Positions 26,729 through 35,167 of a stretch of 64,000 nucleotides of DNA are shown here, in pieces. The notes under the pieces are model-generated. The model was not told the DNA's origin, ran no database searches, and saw nothing but the letters and a program-made list of their open reading frames with translations. The position numbers and the translations under genes are program-made. Each line of letters starts with the position of its first letter. Positions within the stretch are counted from its first letter, which is position 1. Origin of the DNA: Prevotella denticola (GTDB lineage: Bacteria > Bacteroidota > Bacteroidia > Bacteroidales > Bacteroidaceae); contig NZ_UGTM01000002.1 in NCBI RefSeq assembly GCF_900454835.1, positions 372,001 through 436,000 of the forward strand, given 5' to 3'.

Positions 26729-26850
26729 CGGAGATAAGACGCTGCTGCGGACGGTACGCAGCAGGTGTTCCTTGTACAAAAGCTTATAAATCAGAAAGAT
26801 ATTAACAATTTAATTCATTAATAACCTAAAATTAAAAATTTCATCAAATT

Positions 26851-27690
26851 ATGGCAACTACACAACAAAAAGCAGCCCCGAAGAAAAAGTCCGAGGGCTT
26901 CACAGGAGTTAGAGGTGCATTCTGGATCATCGTCGTTTGCGCCATCGTTGCGTTCGTACTGTTCTTCACATGGTTCGGCAACGACATGCACTTCCAGGAT
27001 CCGGGTACCAACGAGACACCGGCTGACGTATGGGGTACCATCTTCAAGGGCGGCGTTGTCGTTCCGGTCATCCACACCCTCCTGCTCACCGTGCTTGCTA
27101 TGTCCATCGAGCGCTGGCTGGCACTGAAGACCGCTTTCGGCAAGGGTGCGCTTCCTAAGTTCGTTGCAAACATCAAGGCAGCTCTCAACGCCAACGACCT
27201 CGCCAAGGCCAACCAGCTCTGCGACCAGCAGAAGGGTTCCGTGGCAAACGTCGTGAAGGCTTCCCTGAACGCTTACAAGGACATGGAGACAGGTGCCAAC
27301 GCTAACCTGAAGAAGGCACAGAAGGTAGCCAAGATCCAGCAGGCCCACGAGGAGGCTACACAGCTCGAGATGCCGACCCTGACGATGAACCTCCCGATCA
27401 TCGCTACCATCGTCACCCTCGGTACGCTGACCGGTCTTCTCGGTACGGTAACCGGTATGATCAAGTCGTTCTCCGCTCTGTCCGCAGGTGGCGGCGCTGA
27501 CTCTGCCGCACTGTCTGCCGGTATTTCCGAGGCGTTGATCAACACCGCATTCGGTATCGCTACATCCTGGTGCGCAGTGGTTTCCTACAACTACTACTCA
27601 AACAAGGTCGACAAGTTGACTTACGCACTCGACGAGGTTGGTTATTCTATCGCTCAGACATACGAAGTAAACCACACGGAAGAGGCTTAA
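26851..27690 (+). CDS. exbB: MotA/TolQ/ExbB proton channel protein
   Basis: 279 residues with three membrane segments: one at 25-50 (FWIIVVCAIVAFVLFFTWF), then two C-terminal helices in the family's conserved block, TLTMNLPIIATIVTLGTLTGLLGTVTGMIKSF and LINTAFGIATSWCAVVSYN. It forms the stator of the ExbB-ExbD-TonB complex that uses the proton gradient to power outer-membrane transporters such as SusC. First gene of the cluster exbB-exbD-exbD-tonB-pstS-like-TPR, closely spaced on one strand. Confidence 0.9.
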   Translation: MATTQQKAAPKKKSEGFTGVRGAFWIIVVCAIVAFVLFFTWFGNDMHFQDPGTNETPADVWGTIFKGGVVVPVIHTLLLTVLAMSIERWLALKTAFGKGALPKFVANIKAALNANDLAKANQLCDQQKGSVANVVKASLNAYKDMETGANANLKKAQKVAKIQQAHEEATQLEMPTLTMNLPIIATIVTLGTLTGLLGTVTGMIKSFSALSAGGGADSAALSAGISEALINTAFGIATSWCAVVSYNYYSNKVDKLTYALDEVGYSIAQTYEVNHTEEA

Positions 27691-27720
27691 TTTTTGCTGA
27701 CCCTTTAAATATTTATCGCT

Positions 27721-28377
27721 ATGGGTAAAGTAAAAATTAAGAAGAGTGACGTCTGGATCGACATGACACCTATGTCCGACGTGATGACCCTGCTGCTTAC
27801 CTTCTTCATGCTGACTTCGACGTTCGTAAAGAACGAGCCGGTGAAGGTGAACACCCCGGGTTCCGTGTCCGAGACCAAGGTGCCTGAGAACGGCGTCCTG
27901 ACGATTCTCGTCAGCCCTGAAAAAGGACCTGACGGCAAACCGACTGGCGAAGGCCAGGTATTTATGAGCTACGACAACACCAACGAGTTGGCACAGATCG
28001 TTGAACGGATGACAACACTGACTCCTGCACAGAAGAAGACCTTTGTCGCAGAGTCAACGTTCGGTACTCCTCTCGACAAGCTGGCAGCCTATCTGTCTAA
28101 GCCGGCCGCAGAGCGTAGCAAAGAACTCCCCAAGATGGGGATACCTCTCGACAGTATCCAGGGACAGGAGATGACGGAGTTCCAGCAGTGGGTCAACGCA
28201 GCCCGCCAGGTGAACCCGAAGGTCAGACTTGCCATCAAGTCCGACGCCGACTCCCCCTATGGAACAGTTAAGAAAGTAATGAGCGAACTCCAGGACATGG
28301 ACGAGAGCCATTACTACATGATCACGCAGTTGGACGCTAAAAAGGCTGCCCAGGCAGCTAACGGAGGAGCTAAGTAA
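27721..28377 (+). CDS. exbD: ExbD/TolR-family biopolymer transport protein
   Basis: 218 residues with one N-terminal helix (SDVMTLLLTFFMLTSTF) preceded by the conserved acidic DMTPMSD, whose aspartates carry protons in this family, and a periplasmic domain. It is longer than classical ExbD (about 140 residues), as is usual for the first Bacteroidales copy. Its stop overlaps the next ATG by one base (TAATG), so the two exbD genes are coupled. Confidence 0.88.
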   Translation: MGKVKIKKSDVWIDMTPMSDVMTLLLTFFMLTSTFVKNEPVKVNTPGSVSETKVPENGVLTILVSPEKGPDGKPTGEGQVFMSYDNTNELAQIVERMTTLTPAQKKTFVAESTFGTPLDKLAAYLSKPAAERSKELPKMGIPLDSIQGQEMTEFQQWVNAARQVNPKVRLAIKSDADSPYGTVKKVMSELQDMDESHYYMITQLDAKKAAQAANGGAK

Positions 28378-29051
28378 TGGCAAAGGAAAAGAAAAGTAAG
28401 CAGAAGAAGATGACCGTGCGCGTGGACTTCACGCCGATGGTGGATATGCTGATGCTGCTCATCACCTTCTTCATGCTCTGCACCTCGCTTAGCAAGCCTT
28501 CGACGATGGAGCTGACCATGCCGAGCAATGACAAGACGCAGGACGATACGAAGAAGAACGAAGCCAAGGAGTCGCACTCCATCACGATCTACATCGCCGA
28601 CGGAGACAAGATGTTCTACGGCAACGGTAAACCCGAGTACGATAATGCGAACTGGCTCAAGCCCGCCGACTGGAGCAACACCCAGAAAGGCATCCGGTAC
28701 GTTCTCCAGCACAAGCAGGTGGGTGATCCCTCTACCGGCGAGGCCGTCACGGTCCCTTATCAGGACATGGAAATCGCCGTCAAGGAGCTGAACCAGAAGA
28801 AGCAGGCGAATCCGAATGCTTATCCGGACAGCATCTACCAGTCTGAGATCGCTGCCATCAAGAGCGGTATGATCAACGGCAAGAAGGTATCGACAATGAC
28901 CGTTATCATCAAGCCGACCGACCATGCTTCTTATCGTCACTTGGTAGACATTCTCGATGAAATGCAGATTTCATACATTGGAACTTACGTCATTGACAAG
29001 CTGACAGACCAGGACAAGGCTCTTCTGGCCAAGAAAGGTATCAAGGCTTAA
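28377..29051 (+). CDS. exbD: second ExbD/TolR-family biopolymer transport protein
   Basis: 224 residues. The N-terminus MAKEKKSKQKKMTVRVDFTP leads to PMVDMLMLLITFFMLCTSL, the single helix with its conserved aspartate. A periplasmic domain follows, ending in TVIIKPTDHASYRHLVDILDEMQI, the ExbD C-terminal signature. Two ExbD paralogues in tandem are the norm in this Bacteroidales cluster; they may pair in one complex. Confidence 0.87.
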   Translation: MAKEKKSKQKKMTVRVDFTPMVDMLMLLITFFMLCTSLSKPSTMELTMPSNDKTQDDTKKNEAKESHSITIYIADGDKMFYGNGKPEYDNANWLKPADWSNTQKGIRYVLQHKQVGDPSTGEAVTVPYQDMEIAVKELNQKKQANPNAYPDSIYQSEIAAIKSGMINGKKVSTMTVIIKPTDHASYRHLVDILDEMQISYIGTYVIDKLTDQDKALLAKKGIKA

Positions 29052-29084
29052 TCACTGATTCGTAAACAATTAAAGAAAGAAACA

Positions 29085-29969
29085 ATGGCAAAAATAGATC
29101 TATACGATCCGAAATGGGTCGACATGGTGTTCGCCGGAAAGAACAAGGAATACGGTGCGTACAGGCTCCGTAAGACCGTCTCCCAGCGCAACATCAAAGC
29201 ATTGGCTATTCTGCTTTGTGCTGCATTCCTCGGTGGCGGTTACTTGGCTTACCAGATCAAGAAGCACAACGACGAACTGGCAGCCCAGGCCGCTTACGCA
29301 GCCAAGATGGAGCTGGCGGCTCTCGAACAGGCAAAGAAAGACCAGGCGGAACGCAAGAAGAACCAGCCGAAACCGGAACAGAAGAAAATCGAACCGGAGA
29401 AGGTGGTGCCCGAAACGCGTGCTACCGTCAAGTTCACGGCTCCTGTCATCAAGGACGACAAGGACGTGAAGGAGGAAATGCCGCCTATGGTCAAGATGAA
29501 CAAGGAGACGAAGGCCGTCGGCGTGGAGAACAAGGAAGGTTCCGAAGACCGTACCGAAGTCGCTGCACGTACGACCGTCGCTACTCCCGAGCAGATCGTG
29601 CCGAAGATCGAGAAGCCTGTCGTTGAGGCTCCCAAGCCGGAACCCAAGGAAGAGGTGGAAAACAAGATCTTCACCGTGGCTGAGCAGATGCCATCCTTCA
29701 AGGGCAATGTGAACGCATGGCTGAGCTCGCACCTCCAGTACCCGGCAGTCGCTGCCGAGAACGGAATCCAGGGCCGCGTCATCGTCAAGTTCGTTGTCGG
29801 ACGCGACGGAAGTGTCAGCCAGGCACAGGTCCTCCGCGGCGTCGACCCGTCGCTCGACCGCGAGGCGCTGCGTGTTGTCAACAGCATGCCGAAGTGGAAT
29901 CCGGGCATGAACAACGGCCAGGCCGCCAACGTCTGGTTCACCCTGCCCATCACCTTCAAGCTGCAGTAA
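29085..29969 (+). CDS. tonB: energy transducer TonB
   Basis: 294 residues. A cytoplasmic start with KNKEYGAYRLR, one helix at about 38-56 (ALAILLCAAFLGGGYLAYQI), a long Lys/Glu/Pro-rich periplasmic linker, and the C-terminal TonB domain: ENGIQGRVIVKFVVGRDGSV, VNSMPKWNPGMNNGQAANVWFTLPITFKL. It transmits energy to TonB-dependent receptors, including the SusC protein and the outer-membrane proteins at 58-64 kb. Confidence 0.9.
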   Translation: MAKIDLYDPKWVDMVFAGKNKEYGAYRLRKTVSQRNIKALAILLCAAFLGGGYLAYQIKKHNDELAAQAAYAAKMELAALEQAKKDQAERKKNQPKPEQKKIEPEKVVPETRATVKFTAPVIKDDKDVKEEMPPMVKMNKETKAVGVENKEGSEDRTEVAARTTVATPEQIVPKIEKPVVEAPKPEPKEEVENKIFTVAEQMPSFKGNVNAWLSSHLQYPAVAAENGIQGRVIVKFVVGRDGSVSQAQVLRGVDPSLDREALRVVNSMPKWNPGMNNGQAANVWFTLPITFKLQ

Positions 29970-29982
29970 AAGCACGATTGAT

Positions 29983-30948
29983 ATGAAAAGACCCATATTC
30001 TACATCACAGTAGGATTGATGCTGACCCTCGGCCTCCTTCTTTTCGCCTGCGGAAAGAAGAAGGCCAGGGACGGCAGAACAGATACACCGACGTCAGGGA
30101 CGATTAAGTTCGCCTCTGACGAAAGTTTTAGTCCTATTATCGAGGAACTGCTGCAGACGTATCAGTTCCGTTATCCACAGACCCACCTGCTGCCGATCTA
30201 TACGGACGACAACAAGGGTATGAAACTGCTCCTCGACCAGAAGGTAAACCTCTTCTTCACGTCCCACAGGCTGACGAAGGGAGAGGATGCCATGTTACGG
30301 GGGAAAGGTCCTATCCCGGAAGTGTTCCCGATAGGATATGACGGAATCGCCTTCATCGTGAACAGGGCCAACAGCGACTCCTGCATCACCGTCAGTGACG
30401 TGAAGAAGATTCTCAGCGGACAGATTGCAAAATGGAAACAGCTGAACCCGAAGAGTACCCAGGGCGACATCGAGGTCGTCTTCGACAACAAGGCTTCGGC
30501 GACGCTCCATTATGTCGTCGACTCCATCTTAGGCGGAAAGAACATCAAGAGCGCGAACATCGTCGCCGCCAGCAACAGCAAGGCGGTCATCGACTATGTT
30601 CACAAGACTCCCAATGCGATAGGTGTCATCGGATCCAATTGGTTGAACGACCACCGCGACTCCACGAACACCACATTCAAGAAGGACATCACGGTGGTAG
30701 GCATCTCTAAGACCACCGTCGCACAGCCCGGCAACAGCTGGCAGCCCTATCAGGCTTACCTGCTCGACGGCAGATACCCGTTCGTCAGGACGATCTATGC
30801 CATCGTTGCCGATCCCCACAAGGCGCTGCCGTGGGCTTTTGCCAATTTCGTCACCAATCCGATCGGACAGAAGATCATCTTCAAGGCGGGTCTGCTGCCT
30901 TACCGGGGAGAGATCAACATCCGGGAAGTGGAGGTGAAGACGGAATAG
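29983..30948 (+). CDS. PstS-like phosphate-binding lipoprotein
   Basis: 321 residues. Lipoprotein signal with LLLFACGKKK. The periplasmic-binding fold shows in TIKFASDESFSPIIEELLQTY, the middle segment YDGIAFIVNRANSDSCITVSDVKKILSGQIAKWKQL, typical of PstS substrate-binding proteins, and a C-terminal FANFVTNPIGQKIIFKAGLLPY. It sits 13 bp after tonB with no PstC/A/B genes nearby. The same arrangement is common in Bacteroidales, where its job in the TonB cluster is not established. Confidence 0.85.
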   Translation: MKRPIFYITVGLMLTLGLLLFACGKKKARDGRTDTPTSGTIKFASDESFSPIIEELLQTYQFRYPQTHLLPIYTDDNKGMKLLLDQKVNLFFTSHRLTKGEDAMLRGKGPIPEVFPIGYDGIAFIVNRANSDSCITVSDVKKILSGQIAKWKQLNPKSTQGDIEVVFDNKASATLHYVVDSILGGKNIKSANIVAASNSKAVIDYVHKTPNAIGVIGSNWLNDHRDSTNTTFKKDITVVGISKTTVAQPGNSWQPYQAYLLDGRYPFVRTIYAIVADPHKALPWAFANFVTNPIGQKIIFKAGLLPYRGEINIREVEVKTE

Positions 30949-31047
30949 CGCTGACAGGCGGCATCCGGCAGGCATCAAAGTGGCAGCCATGAAAGCGGCG
31001 GTCACAAAGGAGCGGTCACAGCCCGGGGGGCGTCTCCCCCTGCCATT

Positions 31048-31090
31048 TCCGCTTATCATCGCTTATCTCCGCCCATCCCCGCTCACCCCT
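31048..31090. repeat. GATGGGCGATGATAAGCG-type repeat, reverse orientation
   Basis: CGCTTATCATCGCTTATCTC followed by CGCCCATCCCCGCTCA, the reverse complement of the arrays at 9.7 and 10.7 kb, in the gap between the pstS-like and TPR genes. Confidence 0.65.
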
Positions 31091-31122
31091 CACAGAAAGT
31101 AACCCTTTAAAGAACGAGAATT

Positions 31123-32538
31123 ATGAATACAAAGAAATATTTTATCGCCGGTGTACTGATGTTGGCAATGTCAGCTCCGGCAACGGCACAGGAAGTCAAC
31201 TATGCCGAAGCTCTGAAGCCCATCACCGCTGCCATCCAGGCCGCACCGAACGACCCGAAGGCGGCCAAGGACCTCATCAAGGAGTATCAGAAGACCTTCA
31301 AGAAGAACGAGGAGGCCATCGTTGCCCTGGGCAACGTCTATCTCCTGCAGCACAATTATGCTGTTGCGACCGATATTGCCAACAGCGTGGTGAACAACAA
31401 GAAGTTCAACGGAAGTCTGGGATACGTCCTCCTGGGCGACATCGCTGCCCTCCAGGACTCCATCGGCAACGCCGGTGCCGCCGCACAGCAGTACCAGACG
31501 GCCATCAGCCTCGATCCGCAGAACGTCACGGCTTACGAGCGTTATGCCAAGGTCTACCGACACGTGAATTCCAAGGTGGCTGTCGCAAAGCTCGAGGAGC
31601 TGCGCAAGGTGAAGCCGGACTATCCGGTAGAGGCCACGGCGGCTGAGATCATGCTCAACGACGGCAAGTACCAGGAGGCACTTGCGTGGTACGGCAAGGC
31701 GAACCCTGCCTATATGACCGAGGACAACTTCTACAACTACGGTTTCGCCGCCTACATCACCAAGGATTATCAGAAGGCCCTGGACGTTGTCAAGCAGGGT
31801 CTGCAGAAGTTCCCGAACAGCGAATACCTCAGCCGTATCGCCATGATGGCGTCGGTCGAACTGAAGGATTATCCTTCTGCCATCAGCTACGGAAAGGTGG
31901 TCTTCGCCGGTACCGGAAAGAAAGTGGCCAACGACTATGACGTATATGCCAAGGCACTCTGCGGCGCACAGCAGTACGACGAGGCCGTAAGCTATGTCGA
32001 CAAGGCACTCGAGGCCGACAAGAAGAGCGTGGAGCCGTTGAAGACGCTGGCAGCGATCTATTCCGCACAGGGCAACGACGACAAGGCACTCGAGGTGCAG
32101 CAGGAGTATCTCTCCAAGAGCCGGAAGGCCACCAACAACGACTGGGCGACACTTGCCAACACGTATGTGACGAAGGCGGAGGCCCTGACGGACCGTGCCG
32201 AGAAGAATGCCGTCCTGGCGAAGGCACTGGCCGTCTACGACCAGATGATCGAGAAGTTCCCGTCCATTTCCGACTGGGTATGGCTGAACCAGGCGAATGT
32301 CGCCCAGCTGATGAACGACCCTGACAAGGTGGCCGAAATCTATCAGAAGGTGGCCGCCTTTGAGGAGGCGAAGCCGAATCTCGACGCCGACAGCAAGAGT
32401 TACCTGGAGAGCGTGTACTACGGTCTCGGTTACTATTACTCCAAGAAGGGCAACAAGGAACTTGCCGACCAGTATTTCAAGAAGGTGCTGGATGTCAATC
32501 CTGACAACGAGGGGGCCAAGAAGGCATTGGGACTGTAA
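31123..32538 (+). CDS. secreted tetratricopeptide-repeat protein
   Basis: 471 residues. Signal peptide (MNTKKYFIAGVLMLAMSAPATA-Q) and about 10 TPR-like helix pairs, for example AAQQYQTAISLDPQNVTAYERYAKVYRHV, YQKALDVVKQGLQKFPNSEYLSRIA, YDEAVSYVDKALEADKKSVEPLKTLAAIYSAQGN and ELADQYFKKVLDVNPDNEGAKKAL. It is periplasmic and probably a scaffold. It is the sixth gene of the exb-tonB cluster, as in other Bacteroidales; a 32585-32625 hairpin ends the transcript. Confidence 0.85.
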   Translation: MNTKKYFIAGVLMLAMSAPATAQEVNYAEALKPITAAIQAAPNDPKAAKDLIKEYQKTFKKNEEAIVALGNVYLLQHNYAVATDIANSVVNNKKFNGSLGYVLLGDIAALQDSIGNAGAAAQQYQTAISLDPQNVTAYERYAKVYRHVNSKVAVAKLEELRKVKPDYPVEATAAEIMLNDGKYQEALAWYGKANPAYMTEDNFYNYGFAAYITKDYQKALDVVKQGLQKFPNSEYLSRIAMMASVELKDYPSAISYGKVVFAGTGKKVANDYDVYAKALCGAQQYDEAVSYVDKALEADKKSVEPLKTLAAIYSAQGNDDKALEVQQEYLSKSRKATNNDWATLANTYVTKAEALTDRAEKNAVLAKALAVYDQMIEKFPSISDWVWLNQANVAQLMNDPDKVAEIYQKVAAFEEAKPNLDADSKSYLESVYYGLGYYYSKKGNKELADQYFKKVLDVNPDNEGAKKALGL

Positions 32539-32584
32539 TCTCCTCTGAAGTATACGTTTTTTTCTGGAACAATCATGACAGACC

Positions 32585-32625
32585 GAGGGCGGCGGCCGTA
32601 CAGGCTGCCGCCCTCTTCCGTGTTT
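32585..32625 (+). terminator. terminator after the TPR gene
   Basis: Strong stem GAGGGCGGC/GCCGCCCTC (13 nt between) followed by TTCCGTGTTTTCTG, about 45 bp after the stop. Confidence 0.7.
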
Positions 32626-32642
32626 TCTGTCTCCCCGTTCCT

Positions 32643-32676
32643 GTGTGCCGGGCGTGTGCCGGGCGTGTGCCGGGCG
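32643..32676. repeat. 11-bp triple tandem repeat
   Basis: Three perfect copies of GTGTGCCGGGC in a gene-free stretch. Confidence 0.85.
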
Positions 32677-32949
32677 GAAAAGGCAGACCTTGAAGTGTGC
32701 CGCCGTGTTTTTGCCCGGCCGGCTTCCGTCCCGCTTGTCGCATGATGGGAGGCTGGCCTCACAGTCAGGGACAGGCCTGGCAGAGCGTGTTGTCTCTGCG
32801 GACAGAGACCGGGCTTCATCCGGCCCCGTTCATACAGAATCCCGGCCCAAGGACGACTGCCCTTTGGCCGGGACCTCTGTGTAATGGATTATGAATTTCC
32901 CAGGTTGGTAATCATAATTTTCAGATTTGCGCGTTTTGCTGTCCTGTAT
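32677..32949. other. gene-free intergenic stretch
   Basis: No gene seen between the TPR terminator region and the small-RNA terminator. One GTCGCATG sequence is at 32737. Confidence 0.45.
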
Positions 32950-33169
32950 AAAAAAAGAAACGGCCGAGCAAACTGCCCTTCCGTTATCTCCGATTAATCT
33001 CCGTCTCACGACGAAAATGTTTCTACAATCTTTACCTAAAATATAACTAAAAACCTAAATCTATTACTAACCTAAACAAATCTTTTCTTTTTCAAAAATA
33101 ATCCTGAGCAATCTTTACTACCTGTAAAGGAAACACCTTATGAGACAGATATGTAATATCTCTTGAATT
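32950..33169 (-). ncRNA. candidate small RNA of about 220 nt
   Basis: Bounded by a promoter (33176-33206) and a strong rho-independent terminator: stem AACGG/CCGTT with a second inner stem GGGCA/TGCTC at 32959-32985, then TTTCTTTTTTT. Between them is AU-rich RNA with several TTTAGGT repeats and the partly repeated AGGTAGTAAAGATTG / AGGTAAAGATTG. No ATG ORF is present; the longest GTG frame is about 14 codons. It does not show the signature segments of SRP RNA, RNase P RNA or tmRNA. A 6S-like RNA or a trans-acting regulator is possible. Confidence 0.55.
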
Positions 33170-33175
33170 ACGTTG

Positions 33176-33206
33176 CAAAGTTACAACGATTTTTTCAGTT
33201 TGTCAA
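33176..33206 (-). promoter_or_regulatory. promoter of the candidate small RNA
   Basis: Minus strand: -7 TAACTTTG (33176-33183) and TTGAC (33202-33206) 18 bp upstream. Confidence 0.6.
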
Positions 33207-33337
33207 GCATTTCATGGAAAAAATATCGATGTGTCGGATGTTTATTGATTTATATCAACTATAAGTAAGGATTCCGCCTGGCTTCAGCCCATCCCATCTC
33301 CTGCCGATGGGGGAGTGTGGGACGGGCCTGCGGGCAG

Positions 33338-33769
33338 TCAGAAGGTCCGGCCCGGCCGTCGTCCCCGTCTTATCTCCAGCCGCATGGGGTCCTGTATGTG
33401 CGCCTTGGTGACCAGCTGCATATACCGTTCCCGCAGCGGTCCGACCCTGACATTCTTCCGCGCCCGCACGGCAGAGACGACCGACGACGGGTTGCGCGGC
33501 TCGTGTACGTGCAGCACCCGGCAGATGTGGTGTACGATGGTCTGGAAGTCCATCGGGCGGCCCCGTCTGTCCATCAGTGCGCCGCTTGTCCATACGATAT
33601 GTGCCAGTTCGATGAGGTCGCACTGGGAGGCTGTCCAGTACAGTCCGTCCTCTTCGCTTCGGTTGATCAGGTCGTAGAAGTTGTCAACGAGTCTTGCCGT
33701 CAGGCGTTCTTCATCCTCTTGTGTCCAGGCGTGCGTGGCCTTCATTACGATGTTCACTTTCTTCATCAT
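33338..33769 (-). CDS. RteC-like domain protein
   Basis: 143 residues from the ATG at 33769 (MMKKVNIVMKATHAW). The block GLYWTASQCDLIELAHIVWTSGAL, followed by FQTIVHHICRVLHVH and VVSAVRARKNVRVGPLRERYMQLV, follows the pattern of the C-terminal domain of RteC, the regulator of excision in CTnDOT-type elements (W-T-x-S-K-x-x-L-x-E-L, then a helix and R-x-R-K). It is an orphan: no integrase, rteA/rteB or transfer genes are near. The longer upstream frame (to 33961) contains a -7-like TATCTTTG box (33947-33954) and no domain, so the shorter start is preferred. The call is tentative. Confidence 0.6.
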   Translation of the reverse strand: MMKKVNIVMKATHAWTQEDEERLTARLVDNFYDLINRSEEDGLYWTASQCDLIELAHIVWTSGALMDRRGRPMDFQTIVHHICRVLHVHEPRNPSSVVSAVRARKNVRVGPLRERYMQLVTKAHIQDPMRLEIRRGRRPGRTF

Positions 33770-34107
33770 TGTTCTTGGTGTTTTTGGTTTAACTTGGTGC
33801 TCTTTGTCAGATACGTGTTTTCCTTGCAGACCTTCCCGGGCGGTGCGGCCGGATGGCGGCCGGCAGGAGAAGCTGCCGGGAGGTGTCGGCATCAGATTCT
33901 CCGCAGAGCCGGTCTGCTGGGGAAGAAGGCCCCTGCGGATGTATGGCAAAGATAGCGGCAAGAAGCGCAGTATATGTTCACTCCGTAATTTTTATTTCTT
34001 AAATAAACGTAAACGGTAACATCTGTTAACAGTCGTTCGCACCGATCCCCGGGTGAGAAGCACCTGCCGGGCCTGCCGCCGGCCTTTTCCGGATGTCCAG
34101 ATGAGTC

Positions 34108-34222
34108 TTGCTCAGCCTTGCAGGTAAGGCCCGATAGAAGTGCAGGTAAGGCCTGATTGAGGTGCAGATAAGGCCTGATTGGAGTGCAGGTAAGGCCTGA
34201 TTGGAGTGCAGGCAAGGCCTGG
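34108..34222. repeat. AAGGCCTGA-type tandem repeat cluster 3
   Basis: Five units of 22 bp with consensus GGTAAGGCCTGATTGGAGTG then CA, the most regular of the three clusters. Confidence 0.85.
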
Positions 34223-34590
34223 TTGCGTGGCTGTATGCCGTGTACAGGAATCTGCCCTGTACGGTCCAGCTATGCGGCCGCATACAGGCAGTGTCTGTCC
34301 GTATGGAGGCTGCCGCAGACTGCCGCCTGAACGAAGAACGGCTGGACAGGCCACGCATTGCCGTGTCTTTGCACCGCCTTTCTCTTCAGGTCTCCGATGT
34401 TTTCCTGCTGTTTCCTCCCTCTTGCTTTGAAGTATGTGCAAGGTTTCCGGCTCGGAGATAAGGGTGAAATGCGGCTGCGGGGGAAACGGTGGGGGAGGAG
34501 GCCGGGATTTTCGACAATGCAAAATGGCACCCGAGCTGATGTGTACCAGCCCAAGTGCCATGTATCTGGACAGATGCTTAAAACCGTATC
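34223..34590. other. gene-free intergenic stretch
   Basis: Open frames on both strands are overlapping and Cys/Arg/Pro-rich, with no family resemblance. No gene is supported here. Confidence 0.45.
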
Positions 34591-35121
34591 TTAATTTTCC
34601 GGCAGCCCTGCTTCCGGATTGAATCTTACAGAGACCTTCTTGTTCTGGACAATGTCTATCTGGCCATTGTATGCGATGTCGGCCTCTTCGTATTTCCTGT
34701 CCGGTCTGGCATAATACGCTTTCAGATGATAGCTGCCTGCCGTCAGTCTGCCCATCTTGAAACGGACGTCGTATTTGCAGATGCAGTCGGCAAATGCATC
34801 AAGGACATTGTGATACACAACAAGGGTAATCTGATTATCCTGATTAGCGATGTTCACATAAATATTTCTCACGGCGCAGTTGGCTTTCACATCTTCGAGT
34901 GCGCATTGGGCAATGCCGTCTTTTCCCAATTCAATGCTAAGGGTTGCAGGTTTTGCATCATTTTCCAAATAGAAATCTATACGGGTTTCTGTTGGAGAGA
35001 GATTTAACTTGCAAGTGGAGTTTGCCACATCATAAACTCTTAATGTCTCAAGTACGACATTCTCTGACGAGCATGCTGATAACCCAATGAGGCAAATCAG
35101 ACAGTAAAATACTTTTTTCAT
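34591..35121 (-). CDS. hypothetical lipoprotein
   Basis: 176 residues. Lipoprotein signal MKKVFYCLICLIGLSAC-SS. The mature part looks beta-rich, with five cysteines, two of them in DCICKYDVRFKMGRLTAGSYHLKAYYA. That pattern (C-x-C-x-Y-D-V-x-F then G-x-Y) occurs in many small Bacteroidales lipoproteins with an immunoglobulin-like fold. No function is known. It is last in the row after the radical SAM and oxidoreductase genes, 46 bp from the latter, so it may be their substrate, partner or just a co-regulated surface protein. Confidence 0.65.
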   Translation of the reverse strand: MKKVFYCLICLIGLSACSSENVVLETLRVYDVANSTCKLNLSPTETRIDFYLENDAKPATLSIELGKDGIAQCALEDVKANCAVRNIYVNIANQDNQITLVVYHNVLDAFADCICKYDVRFKMGRLTAGSYHLKAYYARPDRKYEEADIAYNGQIDIVQNKKVSVRFNPEAGLPEN

Positions 35122-35167
35122 AAATGTATGGTTTTAGAATACTGTTTTATATAAACGTGATTATTCG

